Of a stretch of 64,000 bases of DNA, positions 43,770-52,491 are shown piece by piece; within the stretch, counting starts at the first letter, position 1; every line of letters starts with the position of its first letter. The notes under the pieces are model-generated. The model made no database searches, was not told the origin of the DNA, and saw only the letters and a list, made by a program, of their open reading frames with translations. The position numbers and the translations under genes were made by a program. Origin of the DNA: Dyadobacter sp. CY323 (lineage in GTDB: Bacteria; Bacteroidota; Bacteroidia; Cytophagales; Spirosomataceae); assembly GCF_021390245.1 (NCBI RefSeq), contig NZ_JAJUXH010000010.1, positions 186,001 through 250,000 on the forward strand, given 5' to 3'.

Positions 43770-43888
43770 CCCCGGGCTTAAGCCCGGGACAATTGAAAGT
43801 GTTGTCACACTTTTGGCTTTGCTGCCTCCGGGCAATCGAAATCACTAATAGCTAAAAATCATTTGCCCCGGCCTTCAGGCCGGGGATT
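43770..43888. repeat. Inverted pair of REP-like palindromes (REPIN)
   Basis: CCCGGGCTTAAGCCCGGG (43771-43788, preceded by another C) and CCCCGGCCTTCAGGCCGGGG (43866-43885). Their flanks (TTG on one side, AT on the other) show they are in opposite orientation, about 77 bases apart, as in REPINs mobilised by RAYT transposases. A polypyrimidine tract (43738-43769) precedes them. They lie between DUF1501 and DUF1549/1553. Confidence 0.75.
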
Positions 43889-43923
43889 CCTGATTGAGAA
43901 AGATTTATAATGAAATTTTCAAA

Positions 43924-46677
43924 TTATTCTTTTGTCACAACATTGTCCAGATTGAGCATTACATTGGCTGATATTGTTAATGCGGCCAGCTCGGGCGATC
44001 GCTCTTTTCCATATACGAGAATGCTGTCTGCATCCACTGGCCTTTTTTTGTAAGCAGTGAGCGCCTCTTTATAGACTTTCACTAATACATTTAAATTCTT
44101 TTGCTCAATGGGCTGGAATGTCAGCATTCGATACCCTTCGGTCAGCTGTTGCTCGGGTGTTTTACCCCTTTTCTGCATTTTCGCCGCCAACTTTTCCGCT
44201 GCTTCCAGGTACACCGGATCATTCAATGTAACCAATGCCTGCAAAGGTGTGTTGGTCAAAATCCTCCTGGATTGACAAAACTCCCGGCTCGGCGCATCGA
44301 ATGTAACCATTGAAGGATAAGGTGCGGTACGTTTCCAGTACGTGTAAACTCCGCGTCGATATCTGTCTTCTCCCTCACTTAAAACCCACTTTTCGCCACT
44401 ATATGGCGACTGCCAGATCTTGTCCGGCTGTGGCGGCATTACGCCCGGGCCATACATTTTATTGGAAATCAATCCGCTACAAGCCAATGCCTGATCGCGA
44501 ACCTGTTCCGCACTGAGCCTCACCCTTGGGCCACGGGATATCCAGATGTTATAGGGGTCTTTTTCAAGTTTGTCTTTATCCGTTTTCGAAGCCTGGCGGT
44601 AAGTTGCGGACATGGTAATGGTTTTTAAAAGCTTTTTCACGCTCCAATGATCGTCCTCCATGAACTTTACTGCCAACCAATCCAGTAACTCAGGATGCGT
44701 AGGTTCACTACCCTGCGACCCGAAATCTTCGACCGTTTCCACAATCCCTTTTCCAAAAAGCTGCTCCCAGAAACGGTTCACTACAACCCTGCCAGTCAAT
44801 GCATTATCCCGGTTCACGATCCATTTCGCCAGGGCTAGCCTGTCTTTTTGCTGATTAGCCGGTAGTGGCGCCAACAATTTGGGTACATCGGGTTTTACTT
44901 CGGCGCCTTTCACCATCCAGTTGCCTCTTACGAAAACATTCGTTTTTCTTGCAAAATCACCTTTTCCTTCCCACACCACCGGCATAGCCTCGGCTGGGCG
45001 AGTGAGAATGGTTGCGTAGTCGGAAACGATTTTGTCGTAATCCGGCTTCCCTGCTCCGGGTAATGCTTTTTGAAAGGACATCCACGTAATGCGGACCCAT
45101 TCTTCGGGAGCCTTGGGACTGCTCAATGAAAGATATATGTCGTGCTTTCCGGACGTCTTAATAATGGGTGCGATAATGACAGAATCGCGCATCGGAATTT
45201 TGATTTCAGAAATAACGGGACCATCCAGCTTATCCAAATGCAAAGTTAAAACCGCATTCTCAGCCTTAGTCGACACATTCATTACCACATTATCCGCGCC
45301 TGAGAGATTGACCTGCGAAATCCGAGCATTTCCTTTGTTTTTTACCCCATAATAGGAAATCAGCAGTACCGTAGATTGGTCGCCTTTTACAAAATTATGC
45401 GCATTGATTTTGGGCTCCATGACCTTCATAAACTGCGTCACTTCCGGTAATTGCTTCGGATCATTTTGCCTGATCCAGTCTTTCACTTTCTCAACCCGGG
45501 CCGAATCTTCTCCTTTATAAAACCGCAACTTTGGCCACTCATCCCACACATCTTCATCCCTGGCATTGTTGAAAAACGCCATGTATTTGTAATAATCTTC
45601 GTGCGGAATGGGGTCATATGGATGGCTGTGGCATTGAATGCAGCCAAATGTAGTACCCTGCCAAACTTCCCAGGTTGTGTTCACGCGGTCGATCAATGCA
45701 GCAGTACGAAACTCTTCGTCGTCCGTTCCACCTTCATTATTCGTCATCGTATTGCGGTGAAAACCAGTCGCAATGATATTTTCCTCCTTTGGAAATCCAT
45801 CTTTGTCTTTCGAGAGCAAATCACCGGCAAGCTGCTCAATTGTAAATTGGTCGAAAGGTTTGTCGTCATTGAACGACTTCACGACATAATCACGATAACG
45901 CCACATGGTGCGGCCGCCGTCACTTTCGTAACCTTTGGTATCTGCATATCTCGCTAGATCCATCCACATCGATGTCCACCGTTCGCCATAAGATGGAGAT
46001 TTCAGCAGCCGGTCAACGACTTTCTCGTATGCATTTTCTGATTTGTCATTTGTAAAATCGGCGACCTCCTTTTCGGTAGGTGGAAGTCCGGTGAGGTCGA
46101 GGCTTACCCGCCTGATTAATGTAGCGCGGTCTGCTTCGGGCGATACTTTTAGACCTTTGTCCTTTATTTTATCCAGAACAAAATGATCTATTTCATTCTT
46201 CGCCCATTTTTTGTCACCTGTATTCAGCAGCCCAAAAAGATTACCAATGTTATTTAAAGAAGGAACATCCGGCCTTTCGACGCGTTTGTAAGACCAATGC
46301 GTTTCCCATTCTGCACCTTCATTGATCCATTTGCGAAGAATATCCACCTCATCATCGTTCAGCGGGGTACCTTTTTTCGGCATCCTTTCTTCCGGATCGT
46401 GACTGAGAATGCGCCTCATCATTTCACTCGCATCTGCATCGCCGCGGACAACCGGGATTTTACCGGACTTCCCGGGTTCCAGCATTTCATGTTCGAAAAG
46501 AAAACTTACGTCGCCCGCCTTTTTTACACCTCCATGGCAACCCATGCAATGCTTGTTCAGGATCGGTTTAACCTGACTATTATAGTCAATCCCTGAATCC
46601 CGGCCACCTTTCCACCACGACCACAAACCAAAAGCAAGGCCCAAAATGCCGGTTAATATGACAATCCTTTTAAGCAT
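43924..46677 (-). CDS. PSCyt1 - DUF1549 - DUF1553 haem protein
   Basis: A 917-residue protein. N-terminal membrane anchor (4-22), then a planctomycete-type cytochrome domain with haem motif CMGCH at 44-48 and a possible Met ligand in ERMPKKGTPLN near 95. DUF1549 at about 150-360 (DLTGLPPTEKEVADF, YGERWTSMWMDLARYADTKG, FKRNTMTNNEGG-type motif at HRNTMTNNEGGTDDEEFR). A carbohydrate-binding-like middle region follows, and DUF1553 lies at about 620-880 (LAKWIVNRDNALTGRVVVNRF, GPRVRLSAEQVRDQALA, TPLQALVTLNDP). Periplasmic, anchored. Function is not established. Confidence 0.93.
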   Translation of the reverse strand: MLKRIVILTGILGLAFGLWSWWKGGRDSGIDYNSQVKPILNKHCMGCHGGVKKAGDVSFLFEHEMLEPGKSGKIPVVRGDADASEMMRRILSHDPEERMPKKGTPLNDDEVDILRKWINEGAEWETHWSYKRVERPDVPSLNNIGNLFGLLNTGDKKWAKNEIDHFVLDKIKDKGLKVSPEADRATLIRRVSLDLTGLPPTEKEVADFTNDKSENAYEKVVDRLLKSPSYGERWTSMWMDLARYADTKGYESDGGRTMWRYRDYVVKSFNDDKPFDQFTIEQLAGDLLSKDKDGFPKEENIIATGFHRNTMTNNEGGTDDEEFRTAALIDRVNTTWEVWQGTTFGCIQCHSHPYDPIPHEDYYKYMAFFNNARDEDVWDEWPKLRFYKGEDSARVEKVKDWIRQNDPKQLPEVTQFMKVMEPKINAHNFVKGDQSTVLLISYYGVKNKGNARISQVNLSGADNVVMNVSTKAENAVLTLHLDKLDGPVISEIKIPMRDSVIIAPIIKTSGKHDIYLSLSSPKAPEEWVRITWMSFQKALPGAGKPDYDKIVSDYATILTRPAEAMPVVWEGKGDFARKTNVFVRGNWMVKGAEVKPDVPKLLAPLPANQQKDRLALAKWIVNRDNALTGRVVVNRFWEQLFGKGIVETVEDFGSQGSEPTHPELLDWLAVKFMEDDHWSVKKLLKTITMSATYRQASKTDKDKLEKDPYNIWISRGPRVRLSAEQVRDQALACSGLISNKMYGPGVMPPQPDKIWQSPYSGEKWVLSEGEDRYRRGVYTYWKRTAPYPSMVTFDAPSREFCQSRRILTNTPLQALVTLNDPVYLEAAEKLAAKMQKRGKTPEQQLTEGYRMLTFQPIEQKNLNVLVKVYKEALTAYKKRPVDADSILVYGKERSPELAALTISANVMLNLDNVVTKE

Positions 46678-46705
46678 GAATGATTAAGTATTTAGGAGTT
46701 TTAAT

Positions 46706-49612
46706 TTACTTAAAATTCAGGAGATAACCGGTAAGATCCGCCAAATCCTGTTCGTTGAGATTCAGCGCGGTAGGCTCCGGCATTAAGGATAATGGCATTT
46801 TTTCCCTGCTTTTTATCTGATCACTTTTAATGGAATGTTGCTGGCCGGCGGCATCTTTCAAAACTACATTCGCGCCGTCGCTCAGTAAAAATCCGAAATA
46901 CGTCTCGCCGGATTTTGTGACGATTGTATAGCTTTCATACCCAAACACCATCGCAGCCGAGGGATTAATAATGGCGTCTAAAAGTGCCGTTTTATCGAAT
47001 TTCTTATGAATCTCTGTGAGGTCCGGGCCAATTTCCGCACCCGTTTTGCCATGTTTATGACAAGCCGCGCAGGTATTTGAAAATATTTTTTCGCCATTAG
47101 AAGGTACCGCGGACATTCTTGCAATAAAATCCGTTTTCATCACCTTCCCGTTTCTTGGAAAAAACTGGCTGGCGACAACGCGCACATTCTGATCGGGATG
47201 TTTGAAAATGATCTCGCTGACGGATCTTGCGATGGTATCCTGCAATTGTCCCTGAACCCGCATATCGAGCAGTATATTCCCTCCGTCCGGGTCGGCAGCC
47301 ATTTTTTTAGCCAGATCAATGCGGGTAGTCAAGTTCTGGCTTTTGTCGGCCACCGTCTTTTTCATTTCCAGCATTTGCCGGTAGGCCGGGGTCATGGCCA
47401 CCGCATTGGTTTCTTCCCAATTGGCGAGGTCAGCCCAGTCATTGGTTTTCCGGAAGTTGAGCCAGTACGATGCCTGTCCGGCGACATCAGGCAATGTTGA
47501 TTTGGATAAAACAGTCATTGCATCAACCGCCTTTTTATCATTTATAAAACCAATGGCCGTGATGGCTTTGCGACGCTGGGGAATGGCTACTTTTTCCGAC
47601 AATGCCCTCATTTTCACATCATCAACGGCCGAAACAGGATGTAGCCGCCATATCAGATTTGCTTTTGCATTTCCCCATTTATCCGGAGCGGCAGGAAATT
47701 TCTCATTTACATACGCATATACTTCATTTTCCTTGCCAAAAGCAGCGGTACCAATCGCCTCCAACATCCACGGATCTTCGCCATCGTAGCGGTTTACCAA
47801 TTCCTTAATCACCGGCAAAGATTGCTGCGCCTTCAAATCCCGCAATGCAATGCCCACTTCCCGCCTGATCGCAACATCCGGATCTTTTGACATTTGTAAC
47901 AAATACGGATCGGTAGCCCCGATCGCTTTCAATGCACGAAAAGCCGCAAGCCGGTGCGAAGCATTTCCAGACATTAATAACTTCCCAGTTTCCTTTTTCC
48001 CTTCCTCTCCCAACTGCGCCATTAGCCAAATCGCCCGTGCCTGATGAAATGGATTTTCAATAGTCAGAAGCTTTTTAATGTCCCCTAAAACGGCATCCCC
48101 CTTTTTTTTAAGCCCTTCAAAACCCAATGCACGGACATTGATCGCAGGGTTTTTCAATGCCTCGATAAGTCCGGCAGTTGATGATAAATCCAGTTTTGGC
48201 GTGACCAGTTTCTTGCCTTTCGGGGTAATGCGGTAAATGCGGCCGTAGCCTTTTTTATCCTTCATCGCATGGCCCCCCACAACCGGATCGTACCAATCGG
48301 CAACGTAAATGGCACCATCCGGCCCGACTGCCACATCCGACGGGCGAAACCATTTCCGATAATCATTGTCCGTCTCGTACCATTCATATCGTTCATTAGC
48401 TTGCGGAAATGAGCTGATCAGGTTTTTTCGGTCCAGTTCAAATCCCGCGCCTTTCTTCACAGGCTGATAGGCGAAAATCACATTTCGGCCTGCTTCGCAG
48501 CTAAGTAGCATTCCGCGATAATTTTTCCCCAATGCATCCCCCTCGTAAAAAACAATCCCGGTCGGCGAACCCGCGCCGGTATTGTCGCCCGCAGGCATGA
48601 CGCCCGGATCTTCCTGGTGCCAGTGGGTAGTGAAAATATCTTGTCCTGGCCGACGGTCTGCCTGCCAGAAACGATTTCCATCTGCGGAAAAATAACCTGC
48701 ATTCCCACCTTCCTGCAAAAATGAAACGCGGCACGTAATCACCTGATCATCATTGTCATTCTGCCACATATTGCCATAACTATCAAGACAAACTTCATAA
48801 CTGTTCCTGAAATTATGTCCGAGTACTTTCAGCCCGGTACCGTCGGGGTTAATGCGAAGTGCGAGCCCGCCAACCCAGACTTTGCCGTCGTCCGATTTTT
48901 GGTTTCCCTGATTTGATTTGTTATAAGGTGTACCGCCCGCGTACAAGCTTCCACTCCTCAAAGTCCAGCCGCTTTTATCCGTAACCTTATGAGGACCAGC
49001 GTTTCCGGTATTGAAATAATACTTCCCATCGGGGCCTGCGATCAATGAATGCAGGGAATGATCGTGGTCAAAACCTCCAAAACCGGTTAAGAAAACTTCG
49101 CGGCTATCGGGTTTATCATCCCCATCTTTATCCGTATAAATGATCAGGTTTGGGGCACAGGAAACGATGGTTTTGTTGCCAATCACCGCAATGCCCAATG
49201 GGGAAGTCAATAAAGTATCTTCTACAAAAACTTTGGATGATTCCGCTTTTCCGTCTCCATCCTTATCTTCCAGGATCATTACCCGGTCGCCTTTTTGTCT
49301 GTGACTGAGGCGCTCCGCAGGTTTTGTGTTAAAATCGCGGTAATTCACGGCTTCCGTGATCCATACCCGGCCTTTTGCGTCGATATCCATATTTGTCGGA
49401 TTGTAAAACATCGGCGCCTCCGCCCAGAGTGTCGCTGCCAGATCGTCGGGAACATATAAACGCGACGAATCGTCGGCAATAGCAACAGGGTTTTCAGATT
49501 GCTTTGGAATAAATGGCTGTTTGTTTCCAAACTGCAATGCGGCAAAAAACAGGAATGCGGTACCTGCGAAGAAAACCGCAGTTCTGGGTTGGCTGAAAGT
49601 CACTGAATTCAT
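46706..49612 (-). CDS. PVC-type haem protein: propeller, HEAT, cytochrome c
   Basis: A 968-residue protein. Starting at ATG 49612 gives a single hydrophobic segment near residues 13-28 (anchor or signal). Residues about 45-450 form a six-bladed propeller of the putative membrane-bound dehydrogenase family (VAVGPDGAIYVADWYDPVVGG). HEAT-like repeats follow at about 460-780, then a cytochrome c domain with CAACH at 848-852 and Met ligand candidates in EKMPLSLMPEP near 939. A longer reading from 49696 is rejected: it begins inside the previous gene. Its start follows that gene's stop by one base (TAA-T-ATG), indicating coupling. Confidence 0.93.
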   Translation of the reverse strand: MNSVTFSQPRTAVFFAGTAFLFFAALQFGNKQPFIPKQSENPVAIADDSSRLYVPDDLAATLWAEAPMFYNPTNMDIDAKGRVWITEAVNYRDFNTKPAERLSHRQKGDRVMILEDKDGDGKAESSKVFVEDTLLTSPLGIAVIGNKTIVSCAPNLIIYTDKDGDDKPDSREVFLTGFGGFDHDHSLHSLIAGPDGKYYFNTGNAGPHKVTDKSGWTLRSGSLYAGGTPYNKSNQGNQKSDDGKVWVGGLALRINPDGTGLKVLGHNFRNSYEVCLDSYGNMWQNDNDDQVITCRVSFLQEGGNAGYFSADGNRFWQADRRPGQDIFTTHWHQEDPGVMPAGDNTGAGSPTGIVFYEGDALGKNYRGMLLSCEAGRNVIFAYQPVKKGAGFELDRKNLISSFPQANERYEWYETDNDYRKWFRPSDVAVGPDGAIYVADWYDPVVGGHAMKDKKGYGRIYRITPKGKKLVTPKLDLSSTAGLIEALKNPAINVRALGFEGLKKKGDAVLGDIKKLLTIENPFHQARAIWLMAQLGEEGKKETGKLLMSGNASHRLAAFRALKAIGATDPYLLQMSKDPDVAIRREVGIALRDLKAQQSLPVIKELVNRYDGEDPWMLEAIGTAAFGKENEVYAYVNEKFPAAPDKWGNAKANLIWRLHPVSAVDDVKMRALSEKVAIPQRRKAITAIGFINDKKAVDAMTVLSKSTLPDVAGQASYWLNFRKTNDWADLANWEETNAVAMTPAYRQMLEMKKTVADKSQNLTTRIDLAKKMAADPDGGNILLDMRVQGQLQDTIARSVSEIIFKHPDQNVRVVASQFFPRNGKVMKTDFIARMSAVPSNGEKIFSNTCAACHKHGKTGAEIGPDLTEIHKKFDKTALLDAIINPSAAMVFGYESYTIVTKSGETYFGFLLSDGANVVLKDAAGQQHSIKSDQIKSREKMPLSLMPEPTALNLNEQDLADLTGYLLNFK

Positions 49613-49613
49613 A

Positions 49614-50480
49614 TTAATTAAAAGAGAAAAGGCCTTCGAGATATTTGCGGTTTTGCTGGTAGCATTCAATGATGTCGGCACCTTTCGGCGTGGCACCTTC
49701 GATCTGCATCCATCCCTGATAATCCATGTCTTTCACCATTCCTGCGATTTTTGGCCAATCCATCGTGCCTTCGCCCAATTTGAAGCCATTTTCCTTAATA
49801 TGCAGCTCGCAGATCAGATCTTTACCGATCATCGGTACTTCCTTAAAAACATCGTTTCCGGCATCGGCAGCATTGCGAAAATCGTAGTATACCTTCACCG
49901 CTTTCGAGCCCACTGCGTGAATGATATCGAGATGTTCCCGGGCAGTCAGATAGGACTCAATTCCTAATGTTACTCCTTGCTTTTCAGCATGGGGTGCTAC
50001 TTTTTTTAATCTTTCGATTACTACTTTTTTCCCGGCATCGTCATTTCTGAGATCTCCGTCGGAGAAGAACGCAAGCAATATCACTTTGACACCCAATGCT
50101 TTGGCTGCATCCACACTGTTCCAAACCCATTGTTCAGTCTTCGGATCCGATTTATAGGGTACGCTGTTCAATATACCCAGCGCGAGGCTGGATACTTCTA
50201 CACCTGTGCGCGCTGACGCATCCTGAATGGATTTTAATGTAGCCGGAATGGAAAGTCCGGCGTGGTCGTTGCCGGTATTATAACTCACCTGAATTCCCTG
50301 CAAGCCAATGGCTTTGGCGCGATCAAATGCCTCGGGATTCAGCATTTTCCCTACCGACCAGTCGCATGCGCCGAGCTGAATTTTGGGTGGTGCCTCAAAC
50401 AAAACACCGCTGGAAGCTGCCGCCAGCAAAAGCGCGCTGCTTCTGATCATCGTGCGGCGAGTAAGGTTTTCCTGGTTCAT
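49614..50480 (-). CDS. Exported TIM-barrel sugar isomerase-like protein
   Basis: A 288-residue xylose-isomerase-like TIM barrel with an N-terminal twin-arginine type signal (LTRRTMIRSSALLLAAASSG). Core motifs: KIQLGACDWSVGK, IGLQGIQVSYNTG, KQGVTLGIESYL with the metal Glu, VKVYYDFRNA, ICELHIKENG and MQIEGATPK near the end. First gene of the planctomycete-type cluster and coupled to the haem protein. It shares fold and export signal with the 39394-40320 product but is only distantly similar. Acts on unphosphorylated sugars by inference. Confidence 0.88.
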   Translation of the reverse strand: MNQENLTRRTMIRSSALLLAAASSGVLFEAPPKIQLGACDWSVGKMLNPEAFDRAKAIGLQGIQVSYNTGNDHAGLSIPATLKSIQDASARTGVEVSSLALGILNSVPYKSDPKTEQWVWNSVDAAKALGVKVILLAFFSDGDLRNDDAGKKVVIERLKKVAPHAEKQGVTLGIESYLTAREHLDIIHAVGSKAVKVYYDFRNAADAGNDVFKEVPMIGKDLICELHIKENGFKLGEGTMDWPKIAGMVKDMDYQGWMQIEGATPKGADIIECYQQNRKYLEGLFSFN

Positions 50481-50559
50481 GATGATGGATTTAGGAAGAC
50501 TAGGTTATCTTCTAAATTGCTGAACCATCGGATTCTACTTATCGCGGGGTTTGGCGGAT

Positions 50560-50919
50560 TTACCTGCAGAATGCATCTTCGATATGTCGGATTTCCACCT
50601 TTCCATTCGTAAAAATTAAGATGGAAATGATATCGAACCTGACGTCAAAAAACCAGTTCTTGTCAAAAATGTAGTTCTCTGCGGCACGCATGATGTTCCT
50701 GGCTTTTGTCACATTCACAAATTCCTCAGGCATTCCAAATGCGACGCCGCTTCTGGTTTTTACCTCGATAAAAATCAGCATTTTGTCTTTTTTGACGATC
50801 AAGTCAATTTCTACATGCCTGCTTCTGAAATTTTTTTCAATGATCTCAAATCCATTTTGAATGAGAAACTCCGCCGCTTTCGCTTCGCCCCAATTTCCGG
50901 TATCGTTGTGTGCTGCCAT
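50560..50919 (-). CDS. yraN: YraN-family (UPF0102) nuclease-like protein
   Basis: A 119-residue member of UPF0102 with the PD-(D/E)XK-like core: NWGEAKAAEFL, NFRSRHVEIDLIVKKD (the conserved Asp) and IFIEVKTRSG (E-x-K). Typical length. Predicted endonuclease fold in the cytoplasm, widespread in bacteria without an assigned role. Monocistronic between the planctomycete-type cluster and the divergent lipB. Confidence 0.93.
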   Translation of the reverse strand: MAAHNDTGNWGEAKAAEFLIQNGFEIIEKNFRSRHVEIDLIVKKDKMLIFIEVKTRSGVAFGMPEEFVNVTKARNIMRAAENYIFDKNWFFDVRFDIISILIFTNGKVEIRHIEDAFCR

Positions 50920-51079
50920 TTGTGTTGATTAATGCATTCGATCGTTTACAAACACTATCACGAACATTTCAGCGTGCAAATAGCGTTGTAGGTAACAAAG
51001 GTTTTAATCATTGTATGATTACCTTTCTTTTAGACGTCACATTTGCAAAAAGTATCGGCTCGCCCGAAAAGAAATTAAA

Positions 51080-51805
51080 ATGAATACCCTCATAAACAGA
51101 CAAGTGCAATTCCGGGATTTGGGCCTCATTGATTATCAGGAGGCCTGGGATTTTCAGGAGAAGGTTTTTGCGGAAACGCTTTCGATTAAAACCCGAAACC
51201 GGACTTTGCCTGACCATGAAAAGGTAGCAACGCCCAATTTTCTGTTTTTCTGTCAGCATCCGCATGTTTTTACCTTGGGTAAAAGTGGCAAACCGGATCA
51301 TTTGCTGCTTTCTGACCAAGATTTGACTCAAAGAGAGGCTAAATACTACCGGATCAATCGCGGCGGTGACATTACCTATCATGGCCCCGGGCAACTGGTG
51401 GGCTATCCGATATTAGACCTGGATAATTTCTTCACGGATATTCATTTATATATGAGGACTTTGGAAGAAGCAATCATTCTGACGCTGGCAGATTATGGTT
51501 TGGCGGCCGGCAGGATTCAAGGGTTAACAGGGGTGTGGCTGGATTTTGAGGCGCAAATTAATCCCCGCAAAATATGTGCGCTGGGAGTAAAAGCCAGCAG
51601 GTGGGTTACCATGCACGGATTTGCATTAAATGTGAATACGGACTTATCCTATTTTGAAAATATTGTCCCGTGCGGTATTGAAGATAAAGCAGTTACATCG
51701 CTGTCGAAAGAATTGGGACGCGAGATCGATCTAAAAGAAGTATCATTAAAATTAAAAACCCATCTGACCGAATTGTTTCAGATGGAAATGGAGAAAGCAT
51801 TATAA
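51080..51805 (+). CDS. lipB: Lipoyl(octanoyl) transferase
   Basis: A 241-residue LipB that moves octanoyl from acyl carrier protein to lipoyl-dependent enzymes. The motif RGGDITYHGPGQLVGYPI, the Lys of KICALGVKASRWVTMHG and the catalytic Cys in NIVPCGIEDK are all present. ATG at 51080 is used; the longer frame from 51011 begins at a TTG and adds unrelated basic residues. lipA is not adjacent. The following hypothetical gene starts at the last base of the stop codon (TAATG), indicating translational coupling. Confidence 0.96.
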   Translation: MNTLINRQVQFRDLGLIDYQEAWDFQEKVFAETLSIKTRNRTLPDHEKVATPNFLFFCQHPHVFTLGKSGKPDHLLLSDQDLTQREAKYYRINRGGDITYHGPGQLVGYPILDLDNFFTDIHLYMRTLEEAIILTLADYGLAAGRIQGLTGVWLDFEAQINPRKICALGVKASRWVTMHGFALNVNTDLSYFENIVPCGIEDKAVTSLSKELGREIDLKEVSLKLKTHLTELFQMEMEKAL

Positions 51806-52218
51806 TGAAAAAGGATATCATATTTCACCCGGTGACGGGAGTACAGGTAGCGATTGTCAGAAACCATAGCGAGGCAGATCATGAAGAATGGAGCGTGGTT
51901 GTAATCAATCGAAATGATCAGCCGGTCAGCAATGTATTTGTTACCTCAAAAGGCTACGGAAACAGCGAGTCGGGCGACAATTCGGAACAGAAAACTTCAA
52001 CATTAAGACATTTTTTTGCAGAGATCGGAACGGGAGGACACGTGGTAGTCGAGCCGATCATGCCGGAGGTTTTTCACCTGTATAATGAATACTGGGTCAG
52101 CTATTTCATTGGAAGTCAGATCTACGATAAAAAGTTTATCTTCGTGCCCGACAGCATTGTGGAAGCGAATCTGATTCCAATCGAACCGCTGGGATTGAAG
52201 GGCGTTTTGCATGAATAG
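51805..52218 (+). CDS. Hypothetical protein coupled to lipB
   Basis: A 137-residue soluble protein that I do not recognise by function. It begins KKDIIFHPVTGVQVAIVRN and contains EEWSVVVINRNDQPVSNVF, TLRHFFAEIGTGGHVVVEPI and WVSYFIGSQIYDKKFIFVP, a pattern of beta strands likely forming a compact sandwich. No signal peptide or membrane segment. The TAATG overlap with lipB suggests co-expression; a link with lipoate metabolism is only a positional guess. Followed by the decamer inverted repeat. Confidence 0.75.
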   Translation: MKKDIIFHPVTGVQVAIVRNHSEADHEEWSVVVINRNDQPVSNVFVTSKGYGNSESGDNSEQKTSTLRHFFAEIGTGGHVVVEPIMPEVFHLYNEYWVSYFIGSQIYDKKFIFVPDSIVEANLIPIEPLGLKGVLHE

Positions 52219-52231
52219 GAGCGTTCGTTAT

Positions 52232-52465
52232 GATTGTCATTTGTGGTCATTTTTGGTCAGGGATTGTCATTTTTTGTTTGGAATTGTTCGGGATTGTTCG
52301 GGATTGTATATCGGGATGACAATGACATATCCGGCAATAATAAGATGCAAAGTCACTTCGAGCAACCGAACAATCACTGACTATAAATGACAATTCCGAA
52401 CAACCCCGAACCATATCGAACAATATCAAACAACCAATGACAATCCCTGACCATCAGTAACATTC
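52232..52465. repeat. Long inverted repeat built of 10-bp units
   Basis: Left arm 52232-52311: eight consecutive decamers in 10-base register, such as GATTGTCATT, TTTGGTCAGG, AATTGTTCGG, GATTGTTCGG. Right arm 52366-52465: ten decamers such as AATGACAATT, CCGAACAACC, TCGAACAATA, AATGACAATC, CCTGACCATC. The right arm is the reverse complement of the left with mismatches (17-bp perfect core GGTCAGGGATTGTCATT against AATGACAATCCCTGACC). The spacer of about 55 bases shows no open frame. Lies between the lipB pair and the exonuclease gene. Confidence 0.85.
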
Positions 52466-52491
52466 CATTAAACAACCACAAACGCCACACT

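Noticed and set aside
49613..49696. 28-residue N-terminal extension of the PVC-type haem protein
   Set aside because: It lies inside the upstream isomerase gene, starts at a non-ATG codon and precedes a normal membrane anchor with its own ATG at 49612.
52232..52465. CRISPR array
   Set aside because: Units are 10 bases and contiguous with no spacers; the arms are inverted, and there are no cas genes.
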